This document shows positions 19,933 through 29,632 of a DNA stretch of 64,000 nt, piece after piece. Position 1 is the first letter of the stretch. The number at the start of each line of letters is the position of its first letter. The stretch spans positions 1,178,001-1,242,000 of the forward strand of contig NZ_CP013022.1 in assembly GCF_001653955.1 (NCBI RefSeq), written 5' to 3'. The translations under genes were made by a program, and so were the position numbers. Source of the stretch: Francisella persica ATCC VR-331. Lineage in GTDB: Bacteria > Pseudomonadota > Gammaproteobacteria > Francisellales > Francisellaceae. The notes below the pieces were generated by a model. It saw only the letters and a list, made by a program, of their open reading frames with translations. It ran no database searches and was not told where the DNA came from.

Positions 19933-20551
19933 AATAACTTCTCACATTTTGATTCAATCTTATAATTTTAGTTTCAGAGTTGCCCAATACACCTGTTCCC
20001 GTAGTGTTATTGCTAGTTTTAGGATCATATATTTTAGTAAATCTACTGCTATAAAAATCTTTAGAGCCAGAGTTATAATACATTTCTGAAGTTTTTATGT
20101 AAATTTTATCTGTAGATGAACCACTTTGCGAAGTTCTTTTATTCTTGCCAGAAGATTTTTTCGTAAACATAATAGCATTTACACCATTATATAAATGAGT
20201 TAAGCTTTGACCTGTAAACCGCCGTATGTAACCATGTTTTGATTGAACTTGCCACTCAAGCTCTCCAGAGATTTTATCGTAGCTCTTTTCAGTAATATCT
20301 GTCATGTACAAATCTTGATTAAGATAGCGTTGTAATTCTTTTGCAAAAAAGCTCATTGCAAGGTTGCCATTTTCATCATACTTGTTGTAATTAAAATCAA
20401 ACGCTCTTAATTCAATACGATTTTTTTGCGGTAGATTTTTGAGTGGCTTACCACCATCAAGAGCATTATAGCTTATATACAACATTGATAGGATAATTAC
20501 TATTATAGAGATTACATTAGCAGACAAGGAATATTTTGTAAAAAACTTCAT
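19919..20551 (-). CDS. lptC: LPS export inner-membrane protein LptC
   Basis: The 210-residue protein has one N-terminal membrane anchor (about residues 11-30) followed by a periplasmic domain beginning RIELRAFDFNYNKYDENGNLAMSFFAKELQ, which is the LptC pattern of a beta-jellyroll that passes LPS to LptA. Further strand-like stretches lie at residues 95-170. It lies between kdsC (8 bases upstream) and lptA (overlapping). The C-terminal 40 residues are rich in Ser, Thr and Asn. The call rests on operon position plus the anchor and fold pattern. Confidence 0.85.
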   Translation of the reverse strand: MKFFTKYSLSANVISIIVIILSMLYISYNALDGGKPLKNLPQKNRIELRAFDFNYNKYDENGNLAMSFFAKELQRYLNQDLYMTDITEKSYDKISGELEWQVQSKHGYIRRFTGQSLTHLYNGVNAIMFTKKSSGKNKRTSQSGSSTDKIYIKTSEMYYNSGSKDFYSSRFTKIYDPKTSNNTTGTGVLGNSETKIIRLNQNVRSYYATS

Positions 20552-20558
20552 TGTTTAT

Positions 20559-21098
20559 TTATTTCACTCCACCACTTTGGATATAATCGCTAACAACCTT
20601 GTCATACAGATGTAGCTGTTTCATAATATATTCACAAAACTCTCTTACTGCTCCAGCGCCACCATTAGCTTGGCAAATATAATCTGCATAGTCTTTGACA
20701 ACAGTTATAGCATCTGCTGGGGTTGCTGAAATAGCTACTTTATTAATCAAAACCAAATCTGGTAGATCATCACCCATATATGCTATATTATCATCATTTA
20801 GATTATATTTTGACTTGAGGAATTCATAAGCTTTTAATTTATTTTTTTGTCCTTGCAAAATATCTTCAGGATCTAATCCTAAGCTTTTAAACCTATCAGC
20901 GACTATTTTTGATTCTTTACCTGTGATAATAGCAACCTTAATTCCTAGCTTCTGCACAAGGACAATTCCTAAACCATCTTTAACATCAAAATTCTTAAGC
21001 TCATCATTATTATTAGTTATTATTATTTTGCCATCTGTTAATACGCCATCTACATCGAGTATCAACAATTTAATATTTCTTGAATGATTTATTTTCAT
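20559..21098 (-). CDS. kdsC: 3-deoxy-D-manno-octulosonate 8-phosphate phosphatase
   Basis: KdsC removes the phosphate from KDO-8-phosphate in the cytoplasm to give KDO for the LPS inner core. The 179-residue HAD-family protein has motif I LDVDGVLTDGK near residue 13, motif II IITGKES, and motif IV YMGDDLPDL near residue 108, with no cap domain, as expected for the tetrameric KdsC type (E. coli 188). The first gene of the LPS operon, it has a 92-base intergenic gap to the upstream pyrophosphatase gene. Confidence 0.95.
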   Translation of the reverse strand: MKINHSRNIKLLILDVDGVLTDGKIIITNNNDELKNFDVKDGLGIVLVQKLGIKVAIITGKESKIVADRFKSLGLDPEDILQGQKNKLKAYEFLKSKYNLNDDNIAYMGDDLPDLVLINKVAISATPADAITVVKDYADYICQANGGAGAVREFCEYIMKQLHLYDKVVSDYIQSGGVK

Positions 21099-21190
21099 TA
21101 CTAAGTTTAAAAAGAATTATTAACTTCAATAAAAAATTTTATCACAAATGATAAAAAGACTAAAATTTATATTAAAAACAAAAAGACAAA

Positions 21191-21712
21191 CTATTTATAG
21201 TTTTTTACAGACTTTTCTATTTCTTTTCTTGCAAAGACTGCATTATCCCAGCCTTCTACTTTAACCCATTTATCTGAATCTAAGTCTTTGTAATGTGTAA
21301 AGAAATGTTCAATTTTTTGCTTTAAAGATATCGGTAAATCATCAACATCGTTAATGTGATCATATTCTTTAGTTAACTTAGAGCTTGGTACAGCGATAAC
21401 TTTAGCATCAACACCACCATCATCTTCCATTTTAAACACACCAACCGCTCTACAGTTTATTACACAACCAGCTGCTAAAGGATATGGTGCTAAAACCAAC
21501 ACATCAATAGGATCTCCATCATCATAAAGAGTATTTGGTACAAAACCATAATTACAAGGATATCTCATAGTAGATGACATAAATCTATCAACAACAATCA
21601 TGTTGCTATCTTTATCAAACTCATATTTTATAGGGTCACTATCTTGAGGTATCTCTATTACAACATTAAAATCATTAGGAATATCTTTTCCACAAGGTAT
21701 ATTTTTTAGCAT
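21191..21712 (-). CDS. ppa: Inorganic pyrophosphatase
   Basis: A family I soluble pyrophosphatase of 173 residues that hydrolyses PPi to drive biosynthesis. The metal-binding signature [11 protein letters not shown] is present (residues about 65-75), with upstream [18 protein letters not shown] and [12 protein letters not shown], and the later blocks [16 protein letters not shown] and FFTHYKDLD. Length and motifs match E. coli Ppa (176). It appears to be a single-gene unit. An ATG at 21712 follows AGGAGAAATTACG. Confidence 0.97.
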   Translation of the reverse strand: MLKNIPCGKDIPNDFNVVIEIPQDSDPIKYEFDKDSNMIVVDRFMSSTMRYPCNYGFVPNTLYDDGDPIDVLVLAPYPLAAGCVINCRAVGVFKMEDDGGVDAKVIAVPSSKLTKEYDHINDVDDLPISLKQKIEHFFTHYKDLDSDKWVKVEGWDNAVFARKEIEKSVKNYK

Positions 21713-21873
21713 CGTAATTTCTCCTATATCTTTACTAAGTATATAACATCTAATATTTTAACAAAGAGTCTATCACAAAAACCTTTGTATTTATAACACA
21801 TAAATATTAAAATACCTAAAGTTGTGAGTATAAAATCTTATATACTTTGATATAATTGATAAAGAGGGAAAGT

Positions 21874-23208
21874 ATGAAGTTAACAAAAATAGCTTTATTG
21901 ACAGCTAGCTTAACAGCAAGTGCGGTTTTTGCCGCACCTAATATATCTGCTGGTTCTGATCCTTATTTTAATGGTGGTAATGGACTAGCACATAAAGATA
22001 TTATTGTAAGACCTGCAAATATTGAACTTGATGCTCCAGCATGGGTAGCAATGAATTATCGCACTGGTGATATCGTTAGTGAAAAAAATATGGATCTTAG
22101 AATAGCTCCTGCAAGCTTAACTAAAATCATGACTTCTTATATAGTTGCTAGTGAAATAAAAGCTGGCAATCTAAGCTGGGATACAATGGTCCCAATTAGT
22201 GAAAGTGCTGCTTCTACAGGTGGCTCAAAGATGTATGTTAAAGCTGGCGCTAGAGTCTCTGTAAAAAATCTCGTAACTGGTATGGATGTGGTTTCTGGTA
22301 ATGATGCTACTATTGCTCTTGCAGAGTATATCGGTGGTACTACAGTAGCATTTACTGACTTGATGAATCAAACAGCAAAAACTATTGGTATGAATAACAC
22401 GCATTTTGCTAATCCAGATGGACTTCCAGGTGGCGAGCAATATACTACTGCTTACGATATGGCATTACTTGCAAGATCATATATATACAATTTCCCAGAA
22501 GCATATAAAGTGTATTATGATAAAGGTCTAGTTTGGAATGCCACAAAACAAGATTCAGTAAGTATCTCCGATCGTAAACAATGTTTACCTAAATTTGATC
22601 GTTCTAGCGGAAATGTTATAGAAAGCTATACATCTAAAGATCTTGATGACCAGGCTAAAGATAAATGTAGTAAGCTTTTCCCTAAAGGCGATAATTTCGT
22701 ATTACAAAACAATAGAAATAGATTGCTATTTACATTTGATGGTGCTGATGGTATGAAGACGGGCCATACTGATGCTGCTGGGTATTGTCTAGTTTCATCT
22801 GCTAAACAAGATGGTGAAAGATTTATTTCTGTAGTTCTCGGCACTACTAGTTCTGCTAAGAGAGATTCAGAGTCAGCTAAATTACTAAGATATGCGCTAA
22901 GCAAATATGAAAATGTACTTTTATACAAAGCAAATTCACCAGTTACAATTAGTGCTGATAGCATTACAAATGCAAAAGCTGGGCAAAAGATAACTATAGC
23001 TTCAGTTCAAAACATTTATAAAACCGTGCCTAAAACTTATGTGCCTTACCTAAAACAAGGTATAGAATTTAACCCAGGTTTGAAAGCTCCTATTAAAATA
23101 GGTCAAGCTGTAGGTAATTTAGTGGTTATACTAGGTGATACTAAAGAGAAAATTGCTAGCGTTCCTGTAGTAGCTATGAATGATATTTCACAAAAGGGTT
23201 GGTGGTAA
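21874..23208 (+). CDS. dacA: D-alanyl-D-alanine carboxypeptidase (PBP5/6 type)
   Basis: A low-molecular-weight penicillin-binding protein that trims the terminal D-Ala from peptidoglycan stem peptides in the periplasm. It has a signal peptide MKLTKIALLTASLTASAVFA, the catalytic SxxK in APASLTKIM, SGN-type motif in VSGNDA, and KTG in DGMKTGHTDAAGY. An extra loop of about 45 residues with four Cys lies between the second and third motifs (DRKQCLPKFDRSSGN and DKCSKLFPKGD). The C-terminal domain follows, ending QKGWW. I chose ATG 21874 because AGAGGGA lies just upstream and the signal peptide starts there, not at the TTG of 21856. It begins the cluster dacA-ybeD-lipB. Confidence 0.95.
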   Translation: MKLTKIALLTASLTASAVFAAPNISAGSDPYFNGGNGLAHKDIIVRPANIELDAPAWVAMNYRTGDIVSEKNMDLRIAPASLTKIMTSYIVASEIKAGNLSWDTMVPISESAASTGGSKMYVKAGARVSVKNLVTGMDVVSGNDATIALAEYIGGTTVAFTDLMNQTAKTIGMNNTHFANPDGLPGGEQYTTAYDMALLARSYIYNFPEAYKVYYDKGLVWNATKQDSVSISDRKQCLPKFDRSSGNVIESYTSKDLDDQAKDKCSKLFPKGDNFVLQNNRNRLLFTFDGADGMKTGHTDAAGYCLVSSAKQDGERFISVVLGTTSSAKRDSESAKLLRYALSKYENVLLYKANSPVTISADSITNAKAGQKITIASVQNIYKTVPKTYVPYLKQGIEFNPGLKAPIKIGQAVGNLVVILGDTKEKIASVPVVAMNDISQKGWW

Positions 23209-23240
23209 TAACAATAAAATTTATAGTTAAGGATTTATAA

Positions 23241-23525
23241 ATGTCTGAAAATAATAACCAGAATCAATCAGAAACTTTTTTTGAGTTCCCTTGCCAGTTT
23301 CCAATAAAAATAATGGCAAATCCTCACAAAGAGACTGTTGAATTTATTCTAAGTGTTTTTGAGAAGTATGTACTAAATCATAACAAGATAGATTTTAATA
23401 CTAAAGAAAGTAAAACTGGTAAATATATTTCCATAACTGCGATTTTTACTGCAGATAGTAAAGAACAGCTAGATAATATTTACAAAGAGATTTCTACACA
23501 TCCAGAAGTTCATATGATTTTATAA
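23241..23525 (+). CDS. ybeD: YbeD/DUF493 family protein
   Basis: A 94-residue member of the DUF493 family, a small ferredoxin-like (ACT-related) fold of unclear role that sits between dacA and lipB in many gammaproteobacteria. Matching blocks are [15 protein letters not shown] and [22 protein letters not shown] followed by HPEVHMIL. The start ATG at 23241 follows AAGGATTTATAA. It is 32 bases after dacA and 11 bases before lipB, so all three are likely one transcript. Confidence 0.92.
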   Translation: MSENNNQNQSETFFEFPCQFPIKIMANPHKETVEFILSVFEKYVLNHNKIDFNTKESKTGKYISITAIFTADSKEQLDNIYKEISTHPEVHMIL

Positions 23526-23536
23526 TATTTTTTGTT

Positions 23537-24145
23537 ATGAATAATATTTATCAGAAAGATTTAGGTTTGCAACAATACTCCAGAGTATTTGAAGATATGC
23601 TAGAGTTCACTTCTACACGAACCACTGAAACTAAAGATGAGATATGGTTAGTTGAACATCCTGCTGTTTTTACTCAAGGTAAACATGGTAAGCCAGAACA
23701 TATTTTAAATTCACATAATATCCCAATAATTGCAACAGATCGTGGTGGTCAGGTTACTTATCATGGTCCAGGTCAAGCAGTGATATATTTTCTTCTTGAT
23801 ATCAAGAAAAATAAACTTGGTGCTAAAAAATTAGTAACTGTCGTTGAACAAGCTTGTATCAGTATGCTTGATAAATATTATAACCTAAAAGCTCATATTA
23901 TTGATGGTGCGCATGGTATATACATCAATAATCAAAAAATTGCTTCTCTAGGTTTAAGAATCAAACAAGGTAAAAGCTATCATGGTATTGCTATAAATAC
24001 TAATATGGACCTTACACCATTTAACTACATCAATCCATGTGGTTATAGTGGTCTAAAAATGTGTCAGATAGCTGACTTTTGTCAAGAGGTTGATGTAAAG
24101 AAAGTGCAAAAACAATACACAGCTGAGTTTCTTAAATTAATATAA
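23537..24145 (+). CDS. lipB: Lipoyl(octanoyl) transferase
   Basis: LipB transfers octanoate from acyl carrier protein to the lipoyl domains of 2-oxoacid dehydrogenases and GcvH, the first step in lipoate assembly. The 202-residue protein has [12 protein letters not shown], the lysine loop region KIASLGLRI with [11 protein letters not shown], and the catalytic Cys in [13 protein letters not shown]. The length fits the family (about 210). No lipA is visible nearby. Confidence 0.96.
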   Translation: MNNIYQKDLGLQQYSRVFEDMLEFTSTRTTETKDEIWLVEHPAVFTQGKHGKPEHILNSHNIPIIATDRGGQVTYHGPGQAVIYFLLDIKKNKLGAKKLVTVVEQACISMLDKYYNLKAHIIDGAHGIYINNQKIASLGLRIKQGKSYHGIAINTNMDLTPFNYINPCGYSGLKMCQIADFCQEVDVKKVQKQYTAEFLKLI

Positions 24146-25082
24146 TCACAAATCTAGTTATTTATTTGCATAGATCACAATAACGCATTATAAATTTAAA
24201 TTATTTTATTAATGTACTCTTCCCCATATGAATCAACCTAACTTACCCATTATAGCTTTTTGCAATATATTTTTCCTGTTGCTTAGCTACTGTTACTAAA
24301 CCTTATAGAGGATTTATTTTAAAATTATCGATGAGTTAGGTCATCTAAAGCTGCTATCTTACTTTTTTCGATTTGACTACTCATCCAACTTTTAGCTCAT
24401 TGGTAACTATTTTTCCAGTAGTTAAAAAACTATTTAAAATATTAGTTACAAGTTCTTTAAGATGAATATTTATTTTTTTGTTTTTAATGAATTATAAGCA
24501 TGATCATATAGCTCTTTTGGAAGTGCTAAAAGAATGTTTTCACCTCATTCGATTAAATTAATAGAAATATCATCTATTGAAAAGTTATGATAAGTTTTTA
24601 AAATATGCATGTAAAAGGTCTAATAGGGCTTCCATGATTTCAACACCAGTTGCTTATGCTCACAATAATAAAGCTTAAATGATATTTTTTCTCTTCATAA
24701 GTTGAGCTACTTCTGCTAACTCAAATTGAGTAAGAATATGTAATTTAATCTTCTGAGCATCGTAGACATTTTTTAGAGAAAAAGTATACTTTAGCCAATC
24801 ATCATTACCCAAATAATTATACTGTATTCCAGTTGCGAGAATTTAAATCGTATGAATATAAATTATTTGCTGCAGTCTTAATTAGTAGCTGGCTAGGTAA
24901 AATACTTACAACTTCTTTGCATCTTAAATGCAATATTTTTCTGGGCAAATACTATTATTATTTTTATATCTCCTATCCACTACACTTACCGATTACACAT
25001 CATATAACAAGATCTAAAGCTATAGATAAATAAGAAGAATATTTAAAATAGAAAAATTTTTAAAAATTACAGATATAGAACT
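24146..25082 (-). pseudogene. Long gap with remains of an unidentified reverse-strand gene
   Basis: Reverse-strand fragments near 24200-24850 still look coding: KNVYDAQKIKLHILTQFELAEV, ENILLALPKELYDHAYN, LKELVTNILNSFLTTGKIVTNELK and LVTVAKQQEKYIAK. They lie in different frames with stops between. I do not recognise the product. The part 24850-25082 shows nothing useful. Confidence 0.35.
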
Positions 25083-26816
25083 CTATAAGAATGTTTTCAA
25101 AAATGCTGATCTAGAAGGATGCTTAAGTTTTCTAAGAGCCTTAGCCTCAATTTGTCTAATACGCTCTCTAGTAACATTAAACTGCTTACCTACCTCTTCT
25201 AAAGTATGATCTGTATTCATACCAATACCAAAACGCATCATCAGAACTTTAGCTTCTCTTTCAGTTAGGCCAGTTTCAATAAGCTCTTTTATTGCTTCTC
25301 GTAAGTTTTCTAAATTAGCTGCTTCTATAGGAGAATAGTTATTTTTATCCTCGATAAAATCACCTACAGTAGAATCTTCATCATCACCGATTGGACTTTC
25401 CATTGAAATTGGTGTATGTGAAATATTGAGAATCTTTTTAAGCTTCTCTTTAGTCATATTAGGAGTATATTCAATAATCTCCTCTTCTGTAGCTTCACGC
25501 CCCTTTTCTTGTAGAATCTGGCGTTTAATTCTATTTACCTTGTTGATTGTCTCAATCATATGTACTGGTACGCGAATAGTTCTAGCTTGATCTGCAATCG
25601 AACGAGTAATTGCCTGACGTATCCACCAAGTAGCATATGTCGAAAACTTAAACCCTTTGCGATAATCAAACTTATCTACAGCTTTCATTAAACCAATATT
25701 TCCCTCTTGGATAATATCTAAGAAATGCAAGCCTCTATTAGTATACTTTTTAGCTTCAGAAACAACTAATCTTAAGTTTGCTTCTATCATTTCTTTTTTA
25801 GCTTGAGTAATCTTAGCTTCACTTCTTGAAATCTCAAGATTTACCTGCTTAAGCTCTTCAATATCCATCATCATTAAAGTTTGGAATTGATTAATTTGCT
25901 TAGTGAGGTTATTTATTTCTCTGATAGTGTTTTCAGTAAATTTATACTTTTTAGTTAATGGCTCTAGCCATTCTATAGAACCAACTTTATAAACCTTAAT
26001 AAACTCTTGGCGTGGTGTTTTTGATCTTTCAACACATAGTCTTAAAATTTTTCTTTCGAACTCTTTAACTCTAGCATAAGGAAGCCTAATATAGTCAACT
26101 AGCTTTTGTAAATGTGATGTTGATAACCTTAAATTATCAAATTCCTTAACTATTTTACTATAAAGTTTTTTATTAGGCTTGTATTGATATTCTTCAAACA
26201 TTTTCTCTAAGTTTGTAAAGAATTCATAAGCTCTTTGAGTATCAATTTTTTCCTCATGATCATCTTCAGCAACTTTTTCTTCAGTTATATGTTCATCACT
26301 AAAGCCAACCATAATCTCGTTAAAGCGAATATATCTAGCCACAGGCTCATCTTCAATATCTTGAGAACTCATATAATCCATAGCTTTTTCTTCTAGCTCA
26401 CGGAAACGTTCAATATAAGTTTTAATTACTATCGGATAACTTAAAATTGTACTAAAAACTTCTGTAGTACCTTCTTCGATCCTAATAGCAATATCTGTCT
26501 CACCTTTTTTATCTAAAAGATCAACAATACCCATTTCACGCATATACATGCGAATAGGATCTGAAGTCTTACCTTTTAGATCATCAAGATTAGCTTCGCT
26601 AACTTTTCTTTCATCATCTTCTTCTAGCTGGGGAGTTCTATCATAGACATCAATACCCGCATCAATAAGGATAGCTTCAATTTCTTCATATATTTTAGGA
26701 TCTTCTGAAACATCACCTGGCAGAGCATCTAAAATATCGGCTCTAGTTAAATATCCTCTTTCCTTACCATCAATTATTAAGTCTTTTAAATCAGAGAGTA
26801 AATCTTCTTTTGTCAT
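25083..26816 (-). CDS. rpoD: RNA polymerase primary sigma factor (sigma-70)
   Basis: The housekeeping sigma factor that directs core RNA polymerase to -35/-10 promoters. The 577-residue protein has region 1.1 at its N-terminus, region 1.2 with [16 protein letters not shown], the sigma non-conserved region, region 2 with [22 protein letters not shown] and the -10 recognition helix [15 protein letters not shown], and region 4 with [20 protein letters not shown]. Last gene of the macromolecular synthesis operon rpsU-yqeY-dnaG-rpoD, starting 19 bases after dnaG. Confidence 0.98.
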   Translation of the reverse strand: MTKEDLLSDLKDLIIDGKERGYLTRADILDALPGDVSEDPKIYEEIEAILIDAGIDVYDRTPQLEEDDERKVSEANLDDLKGKTSDPIRMYMREMGIVDLLDKKGETDIAIRIEEGTTEVFSTILSYPIVIKTYIERFRELEEKAMDYMSSQDIEDEPVARYIRFNEIMVGFSDEHITEEKVAEDDHEEKIDTQRAYEFFTNLEKMFEEYQYKPNKKLYSKIVKEFDNLRLSTSHLQKLVDYIRLPYARVKEFERKILRLCVERSKTPRQEFIKVYKVGSIEWLEPLTKKYKFTENTIREINNLTKQINQFQTLMMMDIEELKQVNLEISRSEAKITQAKKEMIEANLRLVVSEAKKYTNRGLHFLDIIQEGNIGLMKAVDKFDYRKGFKFSTYATWWIRQAITRSIADQARTIRVPVHMIETINKVNRIKRQILQEKGREATEEEIIEYTPNMTKEKLKKILNISHTPISMESPIGDDEDSTVGDFIEDKNNYSPIEAANLENLREAIKELIETGLTEREAKVLMMRFGIGMNTDHTLEEVGKQFNVTRERIRQIEAKALRKLKHPSRSAFLKTFL

Positions 26817-26835
26817 CTAGTACTCCAATAGAATT

Positions 26836-28653
26836 TTATTTTATATTATTGTTACCTAATTTTGATACTAAATACTTGCGCTCCATTTCCTGAACATCTG
26901 TCATAAAAGGTAATGAGCCTAAGTATTTTAATCTTTTTTTTACACTAGAGTTTTCTACTCTTTTTAGCATATCGAGAATTTGTAATTGATACTTATCTTC
27001 AGCATATTTTTTTTGAGTATTTTGTATACCGTAACTTAACAACTCAAAAAAATAATCTCTATAGTCAGGATAGTCCTCTGTCAATAGCTGTATAAGTATA
27101 ACAGCTTCAATTTGATTAGATGAGTCTTCTTTTAAAATTTTTAAGCTTTTTGCTAAGATATCAAGATTTTTTGAAGTAGCAAATATTTCAAAATCATTTG
27201 TATGTTGTAAAAGGCGAAAATCTGCAAGATTGACAAATAATTCTGCAAGAACAATCTCTTCAAGCAAGAGATTCTTCGCTAGTATCTTTTGCTGAATATT
27301 TTGCTGCTCAGTTACATTGAATAAAGTTTGTTTACGCATCTTAAGCAAATTCTTAAGTTGCTCAACTTTTATACCAATCTTATCAGCTATAGTAGTAGTA
27401 ATACTTTCTGAATAAATATTATCTGATACATCTAATAAAAAACTTTTTAAATTCTCCAAAACTTCTGCTTTTGATTCTGCTTTAGTTAAATCCTTGCCTT
27501 GAACAAGTGTGTCAATTATAAACTCCGCTACAGCCAGAGAATTATCCAAAGCGGCATAAAAACCTTCTAGACCATATTGCTTAATATAATCATCTGGATC
27601 ATTACCATTTGGTAGAGTTAGAATCTTTAATTTTTTATTACCATCCAATATTGGTAATAGAATTTTTATAGTTCTAAGCGCTGCCTTTTGCCCTGCCTCA
27701 TCACCATCGAAACACAAAATTACTGAATTAGTTTCACGAAATAAAATCTTGGCATGATTTGGTGAAAATGCTGTACCTAATGTAGCTACAGCAGCATAAA
27801 AACCATACTGTGCTAAACCAACCACATCCATATAACCTTCAACTACTACAAGGCTCTGATTTATCAAATCTGGATATTGTTTTTTTCTTTCACGGTATTC
27901 ATAGAGTCCATATAAAATATTATTTTTTTGAAAAACTAAAGCTTCCGGAGAGTTTATATATTTAACTGCTTGAGAATTATCTATTACTCTACCACCATAA
28001 GCAATTACATTGCCTTGAATATTGCGAATAGGAAACATAATACGACCACGAAAACGATCATATAAATTTCCCTTATCATTTTTTATTGCAAGTCCAGTAT
28101 CAACTAATATCTCTTCTGGAATATTTACTGATTTAGCTAGTTCAGTAATATTATTCCAGCTCTCAGATGAATACCCTACACCAAAGAATTTAGCTAGATC
28201 ACTATCTATACCTCTTTTTTTAAGATAGTTTATAGCTTTATCTTTAGTTACAGAGTTACCCAAATTCCAACGGTAATACTTTTGTACAACCGCTAAAAAG
28301 CTAATACATTTGTTATAAAACTGTTCTTTTTGGATATCTTCTTTAGAATAATTTTCATATTCAACTGGTTTACCAACAATTTCAGCAAGATTTTTTACAG
28401 CCTCAATAAACTCAAGGTTATTAATCTTTTTAATAAAAGTTAGCGCATCTCCAGATACATGACAGCCAAAGCAGTAATAAAATTTTTTTTCTGGATTAAC
28501 AAAAAATGATGGTGTTTTTTCATTGTGAAAAGGACAACAGCCCTTGTAGTTTTTGCCTGTTTTTTTCAAGTTGACATATCTTGAAACAACATCAACTATA
28601 TCAGCTGTAGCTACAAGCTCTTTTATAAAAGTATTTGAGACTTTTTTCGCCAT
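26836..28653 (-). CDS. dnaG: DNA primase
   Basis: DnaG lays RNA primers for lagging-strand synthesis at the fork with DnaB. The 605-residue protein opens with a CHC2 zinc finger (CPFHNEKTPSFFV ... YYCFGCH, residues about 41-65), then the primase core with YGGRVIDNS and the TOPRIM domain (VVEGYMDVVGLAQYG with the later FDGDEAGQKAA), and a helical C-terminal DnaB-binding domain. The length is normal (E. coli 581). It lies 20 bases downstream of yqeY. Confidence 0.98.
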   Translation of the reverse strand: MAKKVSNTFIKELVATADIVDVVSRYVNLKKTGKNYKGCCPFHNEKTPSFFVNPEKKFYYCFGCHVSGDALTFIKKINNLEFIEAVKNLAEIVGKPVEYENYSKEDIQKEQFYNKCISFLAVVQKYYRWNLGNSVTKDKAINYLKKRGIDSDLAKFFGVGYSSESWNNITELAKSVNIPEEILVDTGLAIKNDKGNLYDRFRGRIMFPIRNIQGNVIAYGGRVIDNSQAVKYINSPEALVFQKNNILYGLYEYRERKKQYPDLINQSLVVVEGYMDVVGLAQYGFYAAVATLGTAFSPNHAKILFRETNSVILCFDGDEAGQKAALRTIKILLPILDGNKKLKILTLPNGNDPDDYIKQYGLEGFYAALDNSLAVAEFIIDTLVQGKDLTKAESKAEVLENLKSFLLDVSDNIYSESITTTIADKIGIKVEQLKNLLKMRKQTLFNVTEQQNIQQKILAKNLLLEEIVLAELFVNLADFRLLQHTNDFEIFATSKNLDILAKSLKILKEDSSNQIEAVILIQLLTEDYPDYRDYFFELLSYGIQNTQKKYAEDKYQLQILDMLKRVENSSVKKRLKYLGSLPFMTDVQEMERKYLVSKLGNNNIK

Positions 28654-28673
28654 ACTTGATTAAAGCTTTGACC

Positions 28674-29120
28674 TTAAGCTAGGTTAGATTTCACAATAAC
28701 ACTTACTTTGCTCATATCTGTCCTCCCAGCAAGTTCTTTTTTTACACTTGCCATGATTTTACCCATTTCTTTAATCGATGTGGCACCAACAGATTCTATA
28801 GCCTTCTGAACTATCGCAACAACCTCTTCATCACTTAGTTGCTTTGGCATGTATTGAGTTAGTATTTCAATTTCTCTTTTCTCACCTTCAGCAAGCTCAG
28901 CTCTATCTGCCTTGATATATTGAGCATACGAATCTTGTCTTTGCTTGATCATTTTTGTAATTACAGTTATTACAACTTCATCAGTGATCTCTACTTTATT
29001 ATCAATCTGCCTTTGCTTAATGGCAGATATAGCCATACGGATTGTTGTTAATCTATTTTTATCTTTATTTTTAATAGACTCTTTCATATCAAGAGTCAAC
29101 TGATTAAAAATTTGTGACAT
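28674..29120 (-). CDS. yqeY: GatB/YqeY domain protein
   Basis: A 148-residue stand-alone YqeY protein, related to the tRNA-binding tail domain of the amidotransferase subunit GatB. Typical blocks are MKESIKNKDKNRLTTIRMAISAIKQ, QYMPKQLSDEEV and the C-terminal MGKIMASVKKELAGRTDMSKVS. Its cellular role is not settled. It sits between rpsU and dnaG, which is its usual position in many bacteria. Confidence 0.93.
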   Translation of the reverse strand: MSQIFNQLTLDMKESIKNKDKNRLTTIRMAISAIKQRQIDNKVEITDEVVITVITKMIKQRQDSYAQYIKADRAELAEGEKREIEILTQYMPKQLSDEEVVAIVQKAIESVGATSIKEMGKIMASVKKELAGRTDMSKVSVIVKSNLA

Positions 29121-29146
29121 TTTAAAAAAGAATTCCTAGTGAAAGG

Positions 29147-29162
29147 GAGAGTTAAAACTCTC
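29147..29162 (-). other. Hairpin between rpsU and yqeY
   Basis: GAGAGTT and AACTCTC form a seven-base inverted repeat with almost no loop (in practice about five base pairs closing a six-base loop). No U-run follows on the coding strand, so it is not a strong intrinsic terminator. In E. coli the rpsU-dnaG gap carries a terminator and an RNA processing site, and this hairpin may play such a role. Confidence 0.4.
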
Positions 29163-29181
29163 AACGGTGAATTAAATTTAG

Positions 29182-29379
29182 CTACCTTTTAACCATTATA
29201 TTGCTCTTATAACCTCTTTTAACAGCGGCAGCTTTTTTTCTTTTGCGTGCCCAAGTTGGCTTTTCAAAGTATTCTCTACGACGTAGTTCAGATACTATCC
29301 CAGCCTTTTCACAAGATCTTTTAAACCTTCTAAGAGCGACATCAAAAGCTTCTCTTTCTTTAACTCTAACGCTTGGCAA
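29182..29379 (-). CDS. rpsU: 30S ribosomal protein bS21, TTG start
   Basis: The small ribosomal protein S21, near the mRNA exit of the 30S platform, which favours initiation. The family N-terminus (M)[20 protein letters not shown] begins at TTG 29379, giving 65 residues that end in a basic tail. The best Shine-Dalgarno match, GAGGTGA, lies five bases before that TTG. An ATG three to five bases upstream of it is out of frame and meets a stop after five codons. An in-frame ATG at 29421 would add 14 residues not seen in the family. Francisella is known to have several rpsU paralogues; this is the copy heading the rpoD operon. Confidence 0.92.
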   Translation of the reverse strand: MPSVRVKEREAFDVALRRFKRSCEKAGIVSELRRREYFEKPTWARKRKKAAAVKRGYKSNIMVKR

Positions 29380-29461
29380 CCATCTCACCTCACTTAAATG
29401 CCAGTTCATTACGTTTAACAAAAGGATTAATTGTCCCTATCAATTTATTGTGATGGTCGTA

Positions 29462-29490
29462 GTTATATCATATATAATATCCAAATGCAA
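29462..29490 (-). promoter_or_regulatory. Sigma-70 promoter of the rpsU-yqeY-dnaG-rpoD operon
   Basis: On the reverse strand a -35 box TTGCAT (29490-29485) and a -10 box TATAAC (29467-29462) are separated by exactly 17 bases. The start point would fall near 29455, giving a leader of about 75 bases before the rpsU TTG. Confidence 0.6.
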
Positions 29491-29632
29491 GCCCACTCAT
29501 TTAGTTTGACTTAATCTATAAACAACTACCATCTTAAGATTAGATAATATATTATAACTCGCTGTATTTATAAGAGATAAAATGCTATTATCTCAACTTA
29601 AGATTCTTTAGAAATTTATATGGTTTAAAGTT

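Noticed and set aside
22626-22964. Reverse open frame of 112 codons inside dacA
   Set aside because: Antisense shadow of the dacA coding region.
24833-25033. Forward open frame of 66 codons
   Set aside because: No recognisable domain, no good start context, and it overlaps decayed sequence.
29147-29162. Strong intrinsic terminator between rpsU and yqeY
   Set aside because: The hairpin has no U-run on the coding strand and almost no loop, so only a processing or weak attenuation role is kept.
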